Source: JBEOJY01 sp040275305 (GTDB lineage: Bacteria; Pseudomonadota; Alphaproteobacteria; UBA9219). Taken from it: 64,000 bases of DNA. The stretch is from contig JBEOJY010000001.1 of the NCBI GenBank assembly GCA_040275305.1, positions 1 through 64,000 of the forward strand. The letters run 5' to 3'. A model generated the notes under the pieces. It made no database searches and was not told where the DNA came from. It saw only the letters and a program-made list of their open reading frames with translations. This document shows, piece after piece, positions 1 to 8,137 of the stretch. The position numbers and the translations under genes are program-made. Every line of letters begins with the position of its first letter. The stretch's first letter is position 1.

Positions 1-5
1 AGACT

Positions 6-54
6 CCACCCTCACCCCAAACCCCTCTCCCTCCTATGGAGGGCGAGGGGCTTT
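6..54. repeat. GC-rich hairpin repeat (CCCTCACCCC family), copy 1
   Basis: A pyrimidine-rich stretch with a hairpin (arms about 22-33 and 39-50). Nearly the same text recurs at 53302-53351, and a related version lies at 59190-59226 inside a coding gene. It sits upstream of glmS, between it and whatever lies before the window, so it may act as an intergenic terminator or be a dispersed palindromic element. The identity is direct sequence comparison; the role is inference. Confidence 0.6.
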
Positions 55-221
55 GTGCCGCGCCGTCGGCAGAAATGCTCCCAACTCTTCGTGTGCTATG
101 GGCATATGCGCGAAAAGTAACATTTTGTCGCTAAATTTGAATCCACAAGCATGAGGCAGGGAACTATATCTGCTTGGCGTTTCGACACCCCATCAACCGA
201 TTTCAGAAGGACGTTAAGACC

Positions 222-2048
222 ATGTGCGGCATTGTTGGAATTCTTGCGCGGCGTCCGGTGGCGGATTTGCTGGTGGATGGGTTGAGGCGGCTTGAGTATC
301 GCGGTTATGACAGCGCGGGGATCGCGACGGTGACGGAAGGGCGTATCGCCTGCCGTCGCGCGGAGGGCAAACTGGATCGGTTGGCCGAGAAGCTGAAGGC
401 GGAGCCTTTGGCGGGGGCGGTCGGCATCGGCCATACGCGCTGGGCGACGCATGGAAAACCGAGCGAGAGCAATGCGCATCCGCATTTCACGGACAAGGTC
501 GCCATCGTCCATAACGGGATCATCGAAAACCATCGCGCGTTGCGTCAGGAGCTGGAGGCGAAAGGGCATCGCTTCACTTCGCAAACCGACACGGAAACCA
601 TCGCGCATCTTTTGACCGATTGCGCGCAGCAGGGGATGAATCCTGTTGAAGCGATGGCGGCGGCGCTCAAGCGGCTTGACGGCGCTTTTGCCATCGCGGC
701 GATTTTCGCGGGGCATGAGGACGTGTTGTTCGGCGCGAGACGCGGGAGTCCTTTGGCGGTCGGTTATGGCAATGGCGATGGGGAGATGTATCTGGGGTCG
801 GACGCTTTGGCGTTGGCGCCGTTGACGCAGCGCATCAGTTATCTTGAAGAGGGCGATTGGGTGGAGCTTACGCGCGGCAAGGCGGTTGTGCGCGATGAGT
901 ATGGCAAGGTTGTCGAGCGCAAGATTCAGCAAACTTCGCTCAGCGGCGCGGCGGTCGGCAAGGGCGGTTACCGGCACTTCATGCTCAAGGAGATTTTCGA
1001 GCAGCCGACGGTGATTGGCGATACGTTGTCGGCCTTGGTGGAGGGGGATGGGCGCTATGTCGGTCCGGCTTTGCCGTTTGATTGGCGACAGGTTCCGAAG
1101 TTGACGATGATCGCTTGCGGGACAGCTTATTATGCATGCCTCGCCGCGAAATACTGGTTCGAGACGCTCGCGCGGATTCCGGTCGAGGTCGATATCGCGT
1201 CGGAATTTCGCTATCGTGAAGCGCCGATGTCCGAAGGAGGCGTGACGGTCACAGTCTCGCAATCGGGCGAGACGGCGGACACGCTGGCGGCGGCGCATTA
1301 TGCGAAATCCCAAGGGCAGAAACTGGTGTCGATCGTCAATGTGCCGCAAAGTTCGCTGGCGCGGCTTGCGGATGCCGTGGTTCCGACGCTGGCGGGGCCG
1401 GAGATCGGAGTCGCTTCCACCAAGGCGTTCACGACGCAGCTTGTCGCGCTGCTCGCGCTGGCCGTGACGGCGGCGCAGGCGCGGGGGGCTTTGACGCCGG
1501 AACGCGCGACGGAGATTTTCAAGGCTATGCGCGGCATCCCCGCGCAGATGGAAACCTTGTTACGCGAAGAGCATCGCTTTCAGGAACTGGCGCAACATTT
1601 GCGCTCGTCGCGCGACGTGCTTTATCTGGGACGCGGGTTGCTTTATCCGCTGGCGCTTGAGGGGGCTTTGAAGCTTAAAGAGATCTCCTACATCCATGCC
1701 GAGGGTTATGCTTCGGGCGAGATGAAGCATGGGCCAATCGCCTTGATCGACGAGGAGATGCCGGTGGTGGTGCTTGCGCCGAGCGATGCTCTGTTCGAAA
1801 AGACAGCGTCCAATCTTCAGGAAGTCGCGGCGCGCGGTGGTAAGATCGTGTTGCTGTCCGACGCGGAAGGGCTTGCGCAAACGTCGGTGAAAACCTTCTG
1901 GCATTTGGCACTGCCGAAGGCCGATCCTGTTGTGTTGCCGTTGCTTTATGCCGTGCCGGTGCAGCTTATGGCCTATTACACGGCGCTTGCGAAAGGAACG
2001 GACGTTGATCAACCGCGCAATCTGGCCAAGAGCGTGACGGTGGAGTAG
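222..2048 (+). CDS. glmS: Glutamine--fructose-6-phosphate aminotransferase (isomerizing)
   Basis: Makes glucosamine-6-phosphate from fructose-6-phosphate and glutamine, the first step to UDP-GlcNAc for peptidoglycan and LPS; cytosolic. 608 residues, the usual length. It begins M-C-G-I-V-G, so Cys2 becomes the N-terminal nucleophile of the class II glutamine amidotransferase domain (about 2-225). This fixes the start at 222 although the frame is open from 174. Two SIS sugar-isomerase domains follow (about 290-420 and 460-590), with SQSGETADT in the first. The C-terminus is the conserved PRNLAKSVTVE, whose DNA is the classical attTn7 recognition region. An AGGA lies 10 bases before the start. 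The 3' end is duplicated at 3305-3337. Confidence 0.97.
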   Translation: MCGIVGILARRPVADLLVDGLRRLEYRGYDSAGIATVTEGRIACRRAEGKLDRLAEKLKAEPLAGAVGIGHTRWATHGKPSESNAHPHFTDKVAIVHNGIIENHRALRQELEAKGHRFTSQTDTETIAHLLTDCAQQGMNPVEAMAAALKRLDGAFAIAAIFAGHEDVLFGARRGSPLAVGYGNGDGEMYLGSDALALAPLTQRISYLEEGDWVELTRGKAVVRDEYGKVVERKIQQTSLSGAAVGKGGYRHFMLKEIFEQPTVIGDTLSALVEGDGRYVGPALPFDWRQVPKLTMIACGTAYYACLAAKYWFETLARIPVEVDIASEFRYREAPMSEGGVTVTVSQSGETADTLAAAHYAKSQGQKLVSIVNVPQSSLARLADAVVPTLAGPEIGVASTKAFTTQLVALLALAVTAAQARGALTPERATEIFKAMRGIPAQMETLLREEHRFQELAQHLRSSRDVLYLGRGLLYPLALEGALKLKEISYIHAEGYASGEMKHGPIALIDEEMPVVVLAPSDALFEKTASNLQEVAARGGKIVLLSDAEGLAQTSVKTFWHLALPKADPVVLPLLYAVPVQLMAYYTALAKGTDVDQPRNLAKSVTVE

Positions 2049-2053
2049 GCCGC

Positions 2054-2995
2054 ATGGGTGGAGAAGTTTCGCATCATGTGGTTACAAGCGGCAGTTCGCA
2101 TATTGATATAGATGCTTTGGCTTGCGTTGTTGCGTTTCATGACTATTTGGCGAAGCGGGGTGAATCTTCCGAGATCGTCTTGACTCCGGAGCCGAACTCG
2201 ACCGTACCGCCGATGATCAGGACGCTTCCGATGGCTTGGACATCTGGGCGTCAATGGGAACGACCTCAATGCGGTTGCCGTTATACTGTGATGGATGTTT
2301 CCAATCCTGAATTCTTTGATCCGGTTGCTGATTTGGCAGATGTTCAAAGTGTTTATGATCACCATCATGGGTTTGAGGCCTATTGGGCTGCGCGAGAAAA
2401 CGTGCATGCCTATATCGAACCAGTGGGTGCTTGTGCGACGCTGGTATGGGAACAGATATGTCGTGCTGGTTATGGCGATGCTTTGGACGATGCGAGCTAT
2501 AAGGTTTTGTTGACGGCTATCGTTTCCAACACGTTGGATTTTCGCAGCAGAATTTCATGTGTCAGGGATGAACAAGCTTATCGCGCGCTTGTTGGTAGAG
2601 CTCATGTCGGGGACGCTTGGAAAGCGGCTTATTTCGAGGAAGTTAGCGTGTCGATTCTCGCCGATCCCATTGAGGCGCTGAGGCGGGATTGTAAACGCAT
2701 GTCTTTGGGCGGGCGAACGCTTTGGGTTGGCCAGATCGAGGTTTGGGATGCTCGTCAAATGTTGGGACCGCCCGATTGCGATGCCATAACAAATTTGTTG
2801 GCGAAGGAAGGGCCTGGATTTGCCAATGTCGTTAGCATCTCGGAAGGCGTGAATTATCTGATTGCTGATTCTGTGAACACAGCTTCGTATCTTGGCAATG
2901 TTCTTTCCGGCGAGGCTGTCGCGTCATGCGTGCATAGAACCAACGCATTGTGGTTGCGTAAAGAGATCGCGAAGAAATTTTCTGCCTGCTTTTGA
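2054..2995 (+). CDS. DHH-family phosphoesterase (Mn-dependent pyrophosphatase / RecJ-like fold)
   Basis: 313 residues. The DHH-superfamily metal-binding signature is visible: D-I-D at 18-20, an Asp in V-M-D-V-S at 81, and D-H-H-H-G at 102-106. Such proteins cleave phosphoester or phosphoanhydride bonds (inorganic pyrophosphatase, nanoRNase, bifunctional oligoribonuclease types); which substrate applies cannot be told. The usual first His of H-x-x-P-D-x-D is shifted (H16 in S-S-H-I-D-I-D), so it is not a standard family II pyrophosphatase. It starts 5 bases after the glmS stop and uses the glmS tail (GGTGGAGTAGG) as its ribosome site. Codon use is more AT-rich than in glmS. It lies between the two copies of the glmS 3' end and is probably acquired. 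Confidence 0.8.
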   Translation: MGGEVSHHVVTSGSSHIDIDALACVVAFHDYLAKRGESSEIVLTPEPNSTVPPMIRTLPMAWTSGRQWERPQCGCRYTVMDVSNPEFFDPVADLADVQSVYDHHHGFEAYWAARENVHAYIEPVGACATLVWEQICRAGYGDALDDASYKVLLTAIVSNTLDFRSRISCVRDEQAYRALVGRAHVGDAWKAAYFEEVSVSILADPIEALRRDCKRMSLGGRTLWVGQIEVWDARQMLGPPDCDAITNLLAKEGPGFANVVSISEGVNYLIADSVNTASYLGNVLSGEAVASCVHRTNALWLRKEIAKKFSACF

Positions 2996-3043
2996 AGCCA
3001 GATCCACCGCAATTCCAAGCCGCGTAAGTGTTATGGAGCCAAT

Positions 3044-3227
3044 CATCGCAAATAGGACTGTCATTGCGAGGAGCCTTCCGCCGAAGGCGGAAGACGACGT
3101 GGCAATCCAGAGTCGATAGAACAGCCTCTGTGGCTCTGGATTGCTTCCGCCGTCGTTGCTGCGCAACTATGGCGGACAGGTCGTCGCCTGAAGAAGGCTC
3201 CTCGCAATGACGGTTCTATTTGCGATG
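3044..3227. repeat. Large palindromic element (GCGAGGAGCC family), copy 1
   Basis: Inverted repeat with arms 3044-3078 and 3193-3227 and only a few mismatches, enclosing a further imperfect palindrome (GGCAATCCAG at 3111-3120 against CTGGATTGC at 3136-3144). The same core is found as a perfect palindrome at 58884-58983 and as degenerate copies near 3861, 19385 and 30053. It lies just downstream of the DHH gene. Reading frames through it are artefacts of the palindrome. Confidence 0.85.
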
Positions 3228-3304
3228 GTTGTTTTGCGCTCACAACAAGAGTTTAGGAGTTACGCTCAACTGCGCAATTGTCATTTCTTTGCCTTGAAAT
3301 TTAT

Positions 3305-3337
3305 GCGTAATCTGGCTAAGAGCGTGACGGTGGAGTG
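3305..3337 (+). repeat. Duplicated glmS 3' end (attTn7-like second copy)
   Basis: Matches 2015-2047 at 30 of 33 positions. It encodes the same R-N-L-A-K-S-V-T-V-E plus stop; all three differences are synonymous (CGC/CGT, GCC/GCT, TAG/TGA). Sequence upstream of 3305 is not glmS. The region between the copies (2048-3304) carries the DHH gene. This is the DNA stretch recognised by TnsD/TniQ-type proteins in Tn7-like transposons. Confidence 0.85.
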
Positions 3338-3414
3338 AGAGATTGACAGGTTATTGCTTGCGTGGAATGTTCTGAGGCAGTCATTGATTTTTGGTTATTA
3401 TTTGGGAGTTGAAA

Positions 3415-3852
3415 ATGAAGAAAAATTTTCTATCGGCTGTTGCAGTTGCGGCTTCGTTGGCTTTTGCGCCTGTGGGGGCGCGTGGTGGCGGGGTTCCGGA
3501 AGATGTGTTGCGGGAAGTAGTGGATTATGCGCGCGAGATTGTCGCAAATGGGTTGCAGCGTCCCGTTGCGGTGGGCAATTCACATGATTTCGTATGTTCT
3601 GTAAGGTCTCCGGAGGCGACAATCGTATTTGGCATGAATGAAATTGTTGCGCCGCATGGAACTGTGGACAAGCGTGTGGGCGCTGCGGTCGAGTGCGCGA
3701 CTTATTCAGCGGAAGCGATCAGGGTTTCAAAGAGGGATGCGGATAAACCGACTTCTTTTGTGGTGGAAGTTACCGCTTGCCGCCCTCAGGGAAGTCGCGG
3801 GAACGAAGGAGCCGTGACGACTTTGGCGCGTGGGTATGAGATTAAAATGTGA
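3415..3852 (+). CDS. Small secreted protein of unknown function
   Basis: 145 residues from the Met at 3415, which has GGGAG six bases upstream; the frame is open further but without a good ribosome site. The N-terminus MKKNFLSAVAVAASLAFAPVGARG is a typical Sec signal peptide with cleavage likely after A-R-G or G-A. The mature part holds three cysteines (in F-V-C-S-V, V-E-C-A-T and T-A-C-R-P) but no family I recognise. It is probably periplasmic. It stands alone after the glmS-tail duplication and converges on phaC. Confidence 0.65.
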   Translation: MKKNFLSAVAVAASLAFAPVGARGGGVPEDVLREVVDYAREIVANGLQRPVAVGNSHDFVCSVRSPEATIVFGMNEIVAPHGTVDKRVGAAVECATYSAEAIRVSKRDADKPTSFVVEVTACRPQGSRGNEGAVTTLARGYEIKM

Positions 3853-3860
3853 GTGTTCGC

Positions 3861-3942
3861 GCATAGCGTCATTGCGCGGAGTTTTTCGTCTTCGCCCTTT
3901 GGGTTACGGCGCGGCAAGTTGGCTCCTCGCGATTGACGGCCC
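3861..3942. repeat. Degenerate GCGAGGAGC-type palindrome between convergent genes
   Basis: Left half GTCATTGCGCGGAG and right half CTCCTCGCGATTGACGG form an imperfect inverted repeat related to the palindrome at 58884-58983. It lies between the convergent secreted-protein gene and phaC and could serve as a bidirectional terminator. Confidence 0.5.
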
Positions 3943-3955
3943 TAGCTACCCTTAA

Positions 3956-6199
3956 TCACACAACTCTGACCTTCACATAGCTTCCGGGGGCGTCTTCTAT
4001 CGCGTTCTGCGGTTGGCGGGCTTGCACTTGTTCGCCTGAGTAGGTCTTGAGCCAGTCGATCCATAGGGGCCACCATGAGCCGCTATGCTGGGTCGCGCCC
4101 GCGAACCAGTCGTCCGGCGAGGCGGGCAGATTGTCGTTGGTCCAGTGTCCGTATTTGTTGGATGTGGGCGGATTGACGACGCCCGCGATGTGGCCGGAGG
4201 CGGCGAGCACGAACTTGATCGGGCCTTTGTAGATTTGCGTCGCGGCGTAGGTGGATTTCCACGGCGCGATATGGTCTTCGCGCGTGGAGAGCATGAAGGT
4301 CGGCGTGTCGATCTGGCGGAGGTCGATGGGGACGCCTTTCATCATCAAGCCGTTGGGCTTGATCAGCTTGTTGGCCAGATACATTTCGCGCAGATAGAAG
4401 CTCTGCATCTTGCAGGGCAGGTTGGTCGAGTCCGAGTTCCAGTAGAGGATGTCGAATGGCATCGGCTCCTTGCCGAGCAGGTAGTTGTTGACGACGAACG
4501 ACCAGATGAGGTCGTTGGCGCGCAGCATGTTGAAGGTGGTCGCGAGGCTTGCCGCGTCGAGATAGCCTTTCTTCGACATGGCCGCTTCGATGTTGCGGAT
4601 TTGGTCCTCGTCGATGAAGACGCTGATATCTCCGGGGTCAGTAAAGTCGGTTAGCGCGACGAGGTAGGTCGCGGTCCCGACTTTCGGCAAGTCGGCGGGC
4701 GGATTGGGGGCGGCTTTCAGGTAGGCGAGCGTCGAGGCCAGCATGGTTCCGCCGATGCAGTAACCGAGCATGTTTATGGTATTCTCGTTGGTGATGCGGC
4801 GGATTTCGCGCATGGCGACGAGCGAACCGGACGTGATGTAATCGTCGAAGTTGGTATCCTTGTGGCGTTGGTCGGCGTTGACCCACGACATACAGAAGAC
4901 CGTGTGGCCTTGCGAGACGAGGTAGCGGATGAAGGAGTTCTTCTCGCGCAGGTCGAGGATATAGTATTTGTTGATCCAAGGCGGCATGACGAGGTAGGGC
5001 GTTTTGTACACAGTCGGGGTCAGCGGCGCGTACTGGATCAGTTGGAACAGTTCGTTCTGGAAGACGACCTTGCCGGGGGTGGTGGCAAGGTTTTTGCCGA
5101 CGGTGAAGGCGTCGTAGTCGGTCATGCTGATGCGCAGTTCGCCATGGCCGCGCTCGAGATCCTCCAGAAGATTCTCCAGTCCCTTGATGACGCTTTCGCC
5201 GCCCGATTCGAAAACCGTGCGCAAGACTTCCGGATTGGTCATCCAGAAATTGCTCGGCGAAACGGCGTCCACCATCTGGCGCGTGTAGAAGTCGAGCTTT
5301 TTCGCCATTTTCGGATCAAGCGAAGCGGCTTCTTTTTGGACGAGGCTCTGCACCTGTTGCGCGGAGAGCAGATAGATTTGTTTGATGAAATCGAACAGCC
5401 AATTGCGTTGCCATTCCTCATCCTGAAAACGTTTGTCGGTTTGCGCCGGGGCGAACGCATCGGGTGTGTCGCTGCCTTGCATGCGGGCGAAGGCGGTTTG
5501 CCAGATTCTTGCGTAACCTTGCCACAGAGAGAGCGAGGCGTTGAGGAAATGCTCCGGCGAACTCATCAGGCGGTTGGTCAGGCCGAAGAAGGCTTCTCCA
5601 AAATGCGCCGGATCAAAGGAGGGAAACGGCTTCGTCGCGGGGAGATTTTTGTTGCGGTCGAGGAAGGCCTGAACGAGATGCTGGCCACGGTCGGCGATGC
5701 GAAAAAGAATGCGCGACCATTCGGCGGGATTGTACATATAGAGGGGGATGTCGGTTTCTGTTTTCTTGTCTTCCGGTTTTTTGCCGGATTTGCCCGATGT
5801 CGGTTTTTCGGATGCAGCGTTGGTTGGAGCTGATGGGGCCGAGGCTGTGGAGGCTTTGGGCGATTCGGTGGAGACAGGGGTTGCCGAGGTCGGCGCGACG
5901 TAGGTGGTCGGTATCGAGGCGCCGGGGATCTTTTTGGCCGTCGGCACTGGCGTGGGGGCTGTCGCCGCCGCGACGGGGGGGTAGGCAGGGGGCGGGGCGG
6001 ACAGGGATGGCTGTGGCGCGACGGGGGGAGGTTGAAGCGATTCGACCTTGGCTTTTGAGCTTTCTTGCGCGGCCGTAGCTTTGGCGCGCATTTCGGATAG
6101 ACGATCTTCCATCGCCTTGCGCAGGGCCGCGATGGCATCCATCGAGCTGGACAGATTCCGGGGGGATTTGGGATTTGAATCGTCGTCTGATATGGTCAT
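3956..6199 (-). CDS. phaC: Class I poly(3-hydroxyalkanoate) polymerase
   Basis: Polymerises (R)-3-hydroxyacyl-CoA to PHB on the surface of storage granules. 747 residues against about 560-600 for usual class I enzymes. The surplus is an N-terminal extension (about 40-150) made of Pro, Ala, Thr and Ser. The catalytic core is clear: lipase-like box G-Y-C-I-G-G with Cys481, then Asp642 in R-E-D-H-I and His670 in S-G-H-I-A-G-V. The PhaC N-terminal domain occupies about 190-370. Divergent from the lipoprotein gene at 6282 with 82 bases between. No phaA, phaB or phasin gene is next to it. Start at 6199 is supported by M-T-I-S-D-D but is not the only Met. Confidence 0.95.
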   Translation of the reverse strand: MTISDDDSNPKSPRNLSSSMDAIAALRKAMEDRLSEMRAKATAAQESSKAKVESLQPPPVAPQPSLSAPPPAYPPVAAATAPTPVPTAKKIPGASIPTTYVAPTSATPVSTESPKASTASAPSAPTNAASEKPTSGKSGKKPEDKKTETDIPLYMYNPAEWSRILFRIADRGQHLVQAFLDRNKNLPATKPFPSFDPAHFGEAFFGLTNRLMSSPEHFLNASLSLWQGYARIWQTAFARMQGSDTPDAFAPAQTDKRFQDEEWQRNWLFDFIKQIYLLSAQQVQSLVQKEAASLDPKMAKKLDFYTRQMVDAVSPSNFWMTNPEVLRTVFESGGESVIKGLENLLEDLERGHGELRISMTDYDAFTVGKNLATTPGKVVFQNELFQLIQYAPLTPTVYKTPYLVMPPWINKYYILDLREKNSFIRYLVSQGHTVFCMSWVNADQRHKDTNFDDYITSGSLVAMREIRRITNENTINMLGYCIGGTMLASTLAYLKAAPNPPADLPKVGTATYLVALTDFTDPGDISVFIDEDQIRNIEAAMSKKGYLDAASLATTFNMLRANDLIWSFVVNNYLLGKEPMPFDILYWNSDSTNLPCKMQSFYLREMYLANKLIKPNGLMMKGVPIDLRQIDTPTFMLSTREDHIAPWKSTYAATQIYKGPIKFVLAASGHIAGVVNPPTSNKYGHWTNDNLPASPDDWFAGATQHSGSWWPLWIDWLKTYSGEQVQARQPQNAIEDAPGSYVKVRVV

Positions 6200-6281
6200 G
6201 ATTGCGCAGGGGAGTTGTATGGGGGATAGATTCGGGGCGGAGCTCAGGAGAGGATTAATTCATAGCATGGAAAGGAATCCC

Positions 6282-6647
6282 ATGTCAGCGGTAATTGGTA
6301 AAATTTTCCTTGTTGTTGCTCTTGCGACGCTTGGCGCAACACTGGCGGCCTGTGGCGAGGCGGATGGCTGGCGTATGCCGCATTTGTTTAGAGGTAGCGA
6401 TGTGCCGGAAGAAGTGCTGGCGGCACCCAGCGCTGTGAGCGCTCCGCGCGTCGCGCCGGAACACCAGACGTGGCCGAGATTGGGCGATGTGCCGAAGCGG
6501 CCCCAAGGATTCGCGCCGCAGGCTCAGATCAATAAAATCAAAGGCAAGATGAGACAGGATCGCGCCGAAGGGGAAGCCTTGCTGCGCGACGAGGCGGCCA
6601 GTTCCGACTCTGGGGGGTGGGACTCCGGGGCGATACCTCAAGAATAA
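6282..6647 (+). CDS. Small putative lipoprotein
   Basis: 121 residues from the Met at 6282 (AGGA about six bases upstream; an alternative Met lies at 6267). The N-terminus has a hydrophobic stretch ending in a lipobox L-A-A-C, so the protein is probably lipidated at that Cys and anchored in the membrane. The rest is short, Pro/Ala-rich and charged, with no domain I recognise. It ends 9 bases before hom and is likely co-transcribed with it. Alphaproteobacterial genomes often place such small lipoprotein genes before hom; I do not assign a function. Confidence 0.65.
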   Translation: MSAVIGKIFLVVALATLGATLAACGEADGWRMPHLFRGSDVPEEVLAAPSAVSAPRVAPEHQTWPRLGDVPKRPQGFAPQAQINKIKGKMRQDRAEGEALLRDEAASSDSGGWDSGAIPQE

Positions 6648-6656
6648 TGGGGACAC

Positions 6657-7988
6657 ATGTTAGCTATCGCGATTGCAGGATTGGGAACGGTCGGCGGCGG
6701 CGTCGCGCGCTTGTTGCGGCAAAATGCGGGGATGATCGCCGCGCGGGCGGGGCAGCCTTTGGTTATCAAGGCGGCGTGCGCGAAGGATAAGGGGCGCAAG
6801 AGCGGGTGTCAGTTCGGTGACGATGTCGTTTGGGTCGAGGATCCGAAGGAGCTTGCGACGGTTCCGGGCATTGATATCGTGGTCGAAGCAATGGGGGGCG
6901 CGGACGGCGCGGCTTACGAGCTTGCGCGCGCGGCCTTGTCGGGCGGCAAGTCTTATGTGACGGCGAATAAGGCTTTGCTGGCGACACATGGAGCGGAGCT
7001 GGCCCGGCTTGCTGAAGGCAGCGGCGCGAGGCTCATGTTCGAAGCGTCGGTGGCAGGGGGGATTCCGGTCATCAAGGCGTTGCGCGAGGGGCTGGCGGCC
7101 AATCGGGTGCTTGATGTCAGCGGGATCATCAATGGAACTTGCAATTTCATCTTGACGCGGATGCGCGAGGGCAAGCTTGATTTTGCCGAGGCGTTGTATG
7201 AAGCGCAGGCGAACGGCTATGCCGAGGCCGATCCTTCTTTCGATGTCGATGGGCATGACGCGGCTTGCAAGATCGCGATTCTCACCGCTCTGGCGTTTGG
7301 CATCGAGCCGGAGCTTGCCAGCGTGGAGGTCGAGGGGGTCAGGCGCATCAGTCAGCTTGATCTTGGGTTCGCCGAAGAGCTTGGATGCAGGATCAAGCTT
7401 TTGGCTTCGGCGCGGCGGCGCGGGACGATGATCGAGCAGCGCGTCGCTCCGGCGCTGGTGCCGATGGCGTCGCCTTTGGCGATGATCGAAGGCGTCGTTA
7501 ACGCCGTGATGCTGCGCGGCGATTTCGTTGGCGATGTCGTGCTGCAGGGGCGCGGCGCTGGCGCGGAGCCGACGGCGAGCGCGGTGGTGGCCGATTTGAT
7601 GGATCTTGCGCGGATGCCGAAAGCTACGCGCGGCGAGGGCACTTTGGACGGCGGGCTGTTCAGGCGGGCGGAGGGGCAGGGCGCGCTCGTCGCCAAGGAT
7701 GCGTTGTTGGCGGAGAGCCTTAAGGCCAGATATTATGTGCGATTGAGCTTACAAGATAGGCCCGGCGCGGTCGCGGACATTACGGCGGCTTTTCGCGATG
7801 CCGATCTTTCCATCGAGAGCTTGTTGCAGCATGGACGTCCTTCGGCGGGCGGCCTTGCGGCGGGGTTGGTTCCTGTCGTTGTGACGACTCATGCCGTCGC
7901 GCCTGAGGCGTTGCGCCGCGCCGTCGAGACGCTCGCGCATCAGGGGGCGGTTGGCGAGCCGCCCTGCGTCATGCGGATGGAGGGGTAG
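6657..7988 (+). CDS. hom: Homoserine dehydrogenase
   Basis: Reduces aspartate semialdehyde to homoserine for threonine, methionine and isoleucine synthesis. 443 residues, typical of the form with a C-terminal ACT domain. The N-terminal Rossmann motif G-L-G-T-V-G-G-G is at residues 8-15. The catalytic domain contains G-I-I-N-G-T-C-N-F and the Y-A-E-A-D-P segment. The C-terminal part (from about 355, Y-Y-V-R-L-S-L-Q-D-R-P-G-A-V) is an ACT domain, the usual site of threonine feedback. GGGGAC lies just before the ATG. The order hom-glpX-recJ is common in alphaproteobacteria. Confidence 0.97.
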   Translation: MLAIAIAGLGTVGGGVARLLRQNAGMIAARAGQPLVIKAACAKDKGRKSGCQFGDDVVWVEDPKELATVPGIDIVVEAMGGADGAAYELARAALSGGKSYVTANKALLATHGAELARLAEGSGARLMFEASVAGGIPVIKALREGLAANRVLDVSGIINGTCNFILTRMREGKLDFAEALYEAQANGYAEADPSFDVDGHDAACKIAILTALAFGIEPELASVEVEGVRRISQLDLGFAEELGCRIKLLASARRRGTMIEQRVAPALVPMASPLAMIEGVVNAVMLRGDFVGDVVLQGRGAGAEPTASAVVADLMDLARMPKATRGEGTLDGGLFRRAEGQGALVAKDALLAESLKARYYVRLSLQDRPGAVADITAAFRDADLSIESLLQHGRPSAGGLAAGLVPVVVTTHAVAPEALRRAVETLAHQGAVGEPPCVMRMEG

Positions 7989-8137
7989 GGGGCAGAAGGC
8001 ACAAGACAGCAGCCAGCCATCAGAGTCTTGTATTAACGCTCTCTTGCGCGGTCAGGGCGTCAGGAGTAAACCTCCGGTGCAGCGGGGGCTTTGGGCTTTC
8101 GTGTATTGATTAACGTATGTTCTGAAAGGGTACTTTC

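Noticed and set aside
96..1349. 417-codon minus-strand frame opposite glmS
   Set aside because: Arg/His-rich shadow of the GC-rich glmS codons; no domain and fully covered by a certain gene.
3028..3243. Several small frames on both strands near 3.1 kb
   Set aside because: All are readings of the large palindrome at 3044-3227.
2048..3304. A Tn7-like transposon at glmS
   Set aside because: No TnsABCD, TniQ or transposon ends were seen; only the duplicated glmS tail and cargo remain.
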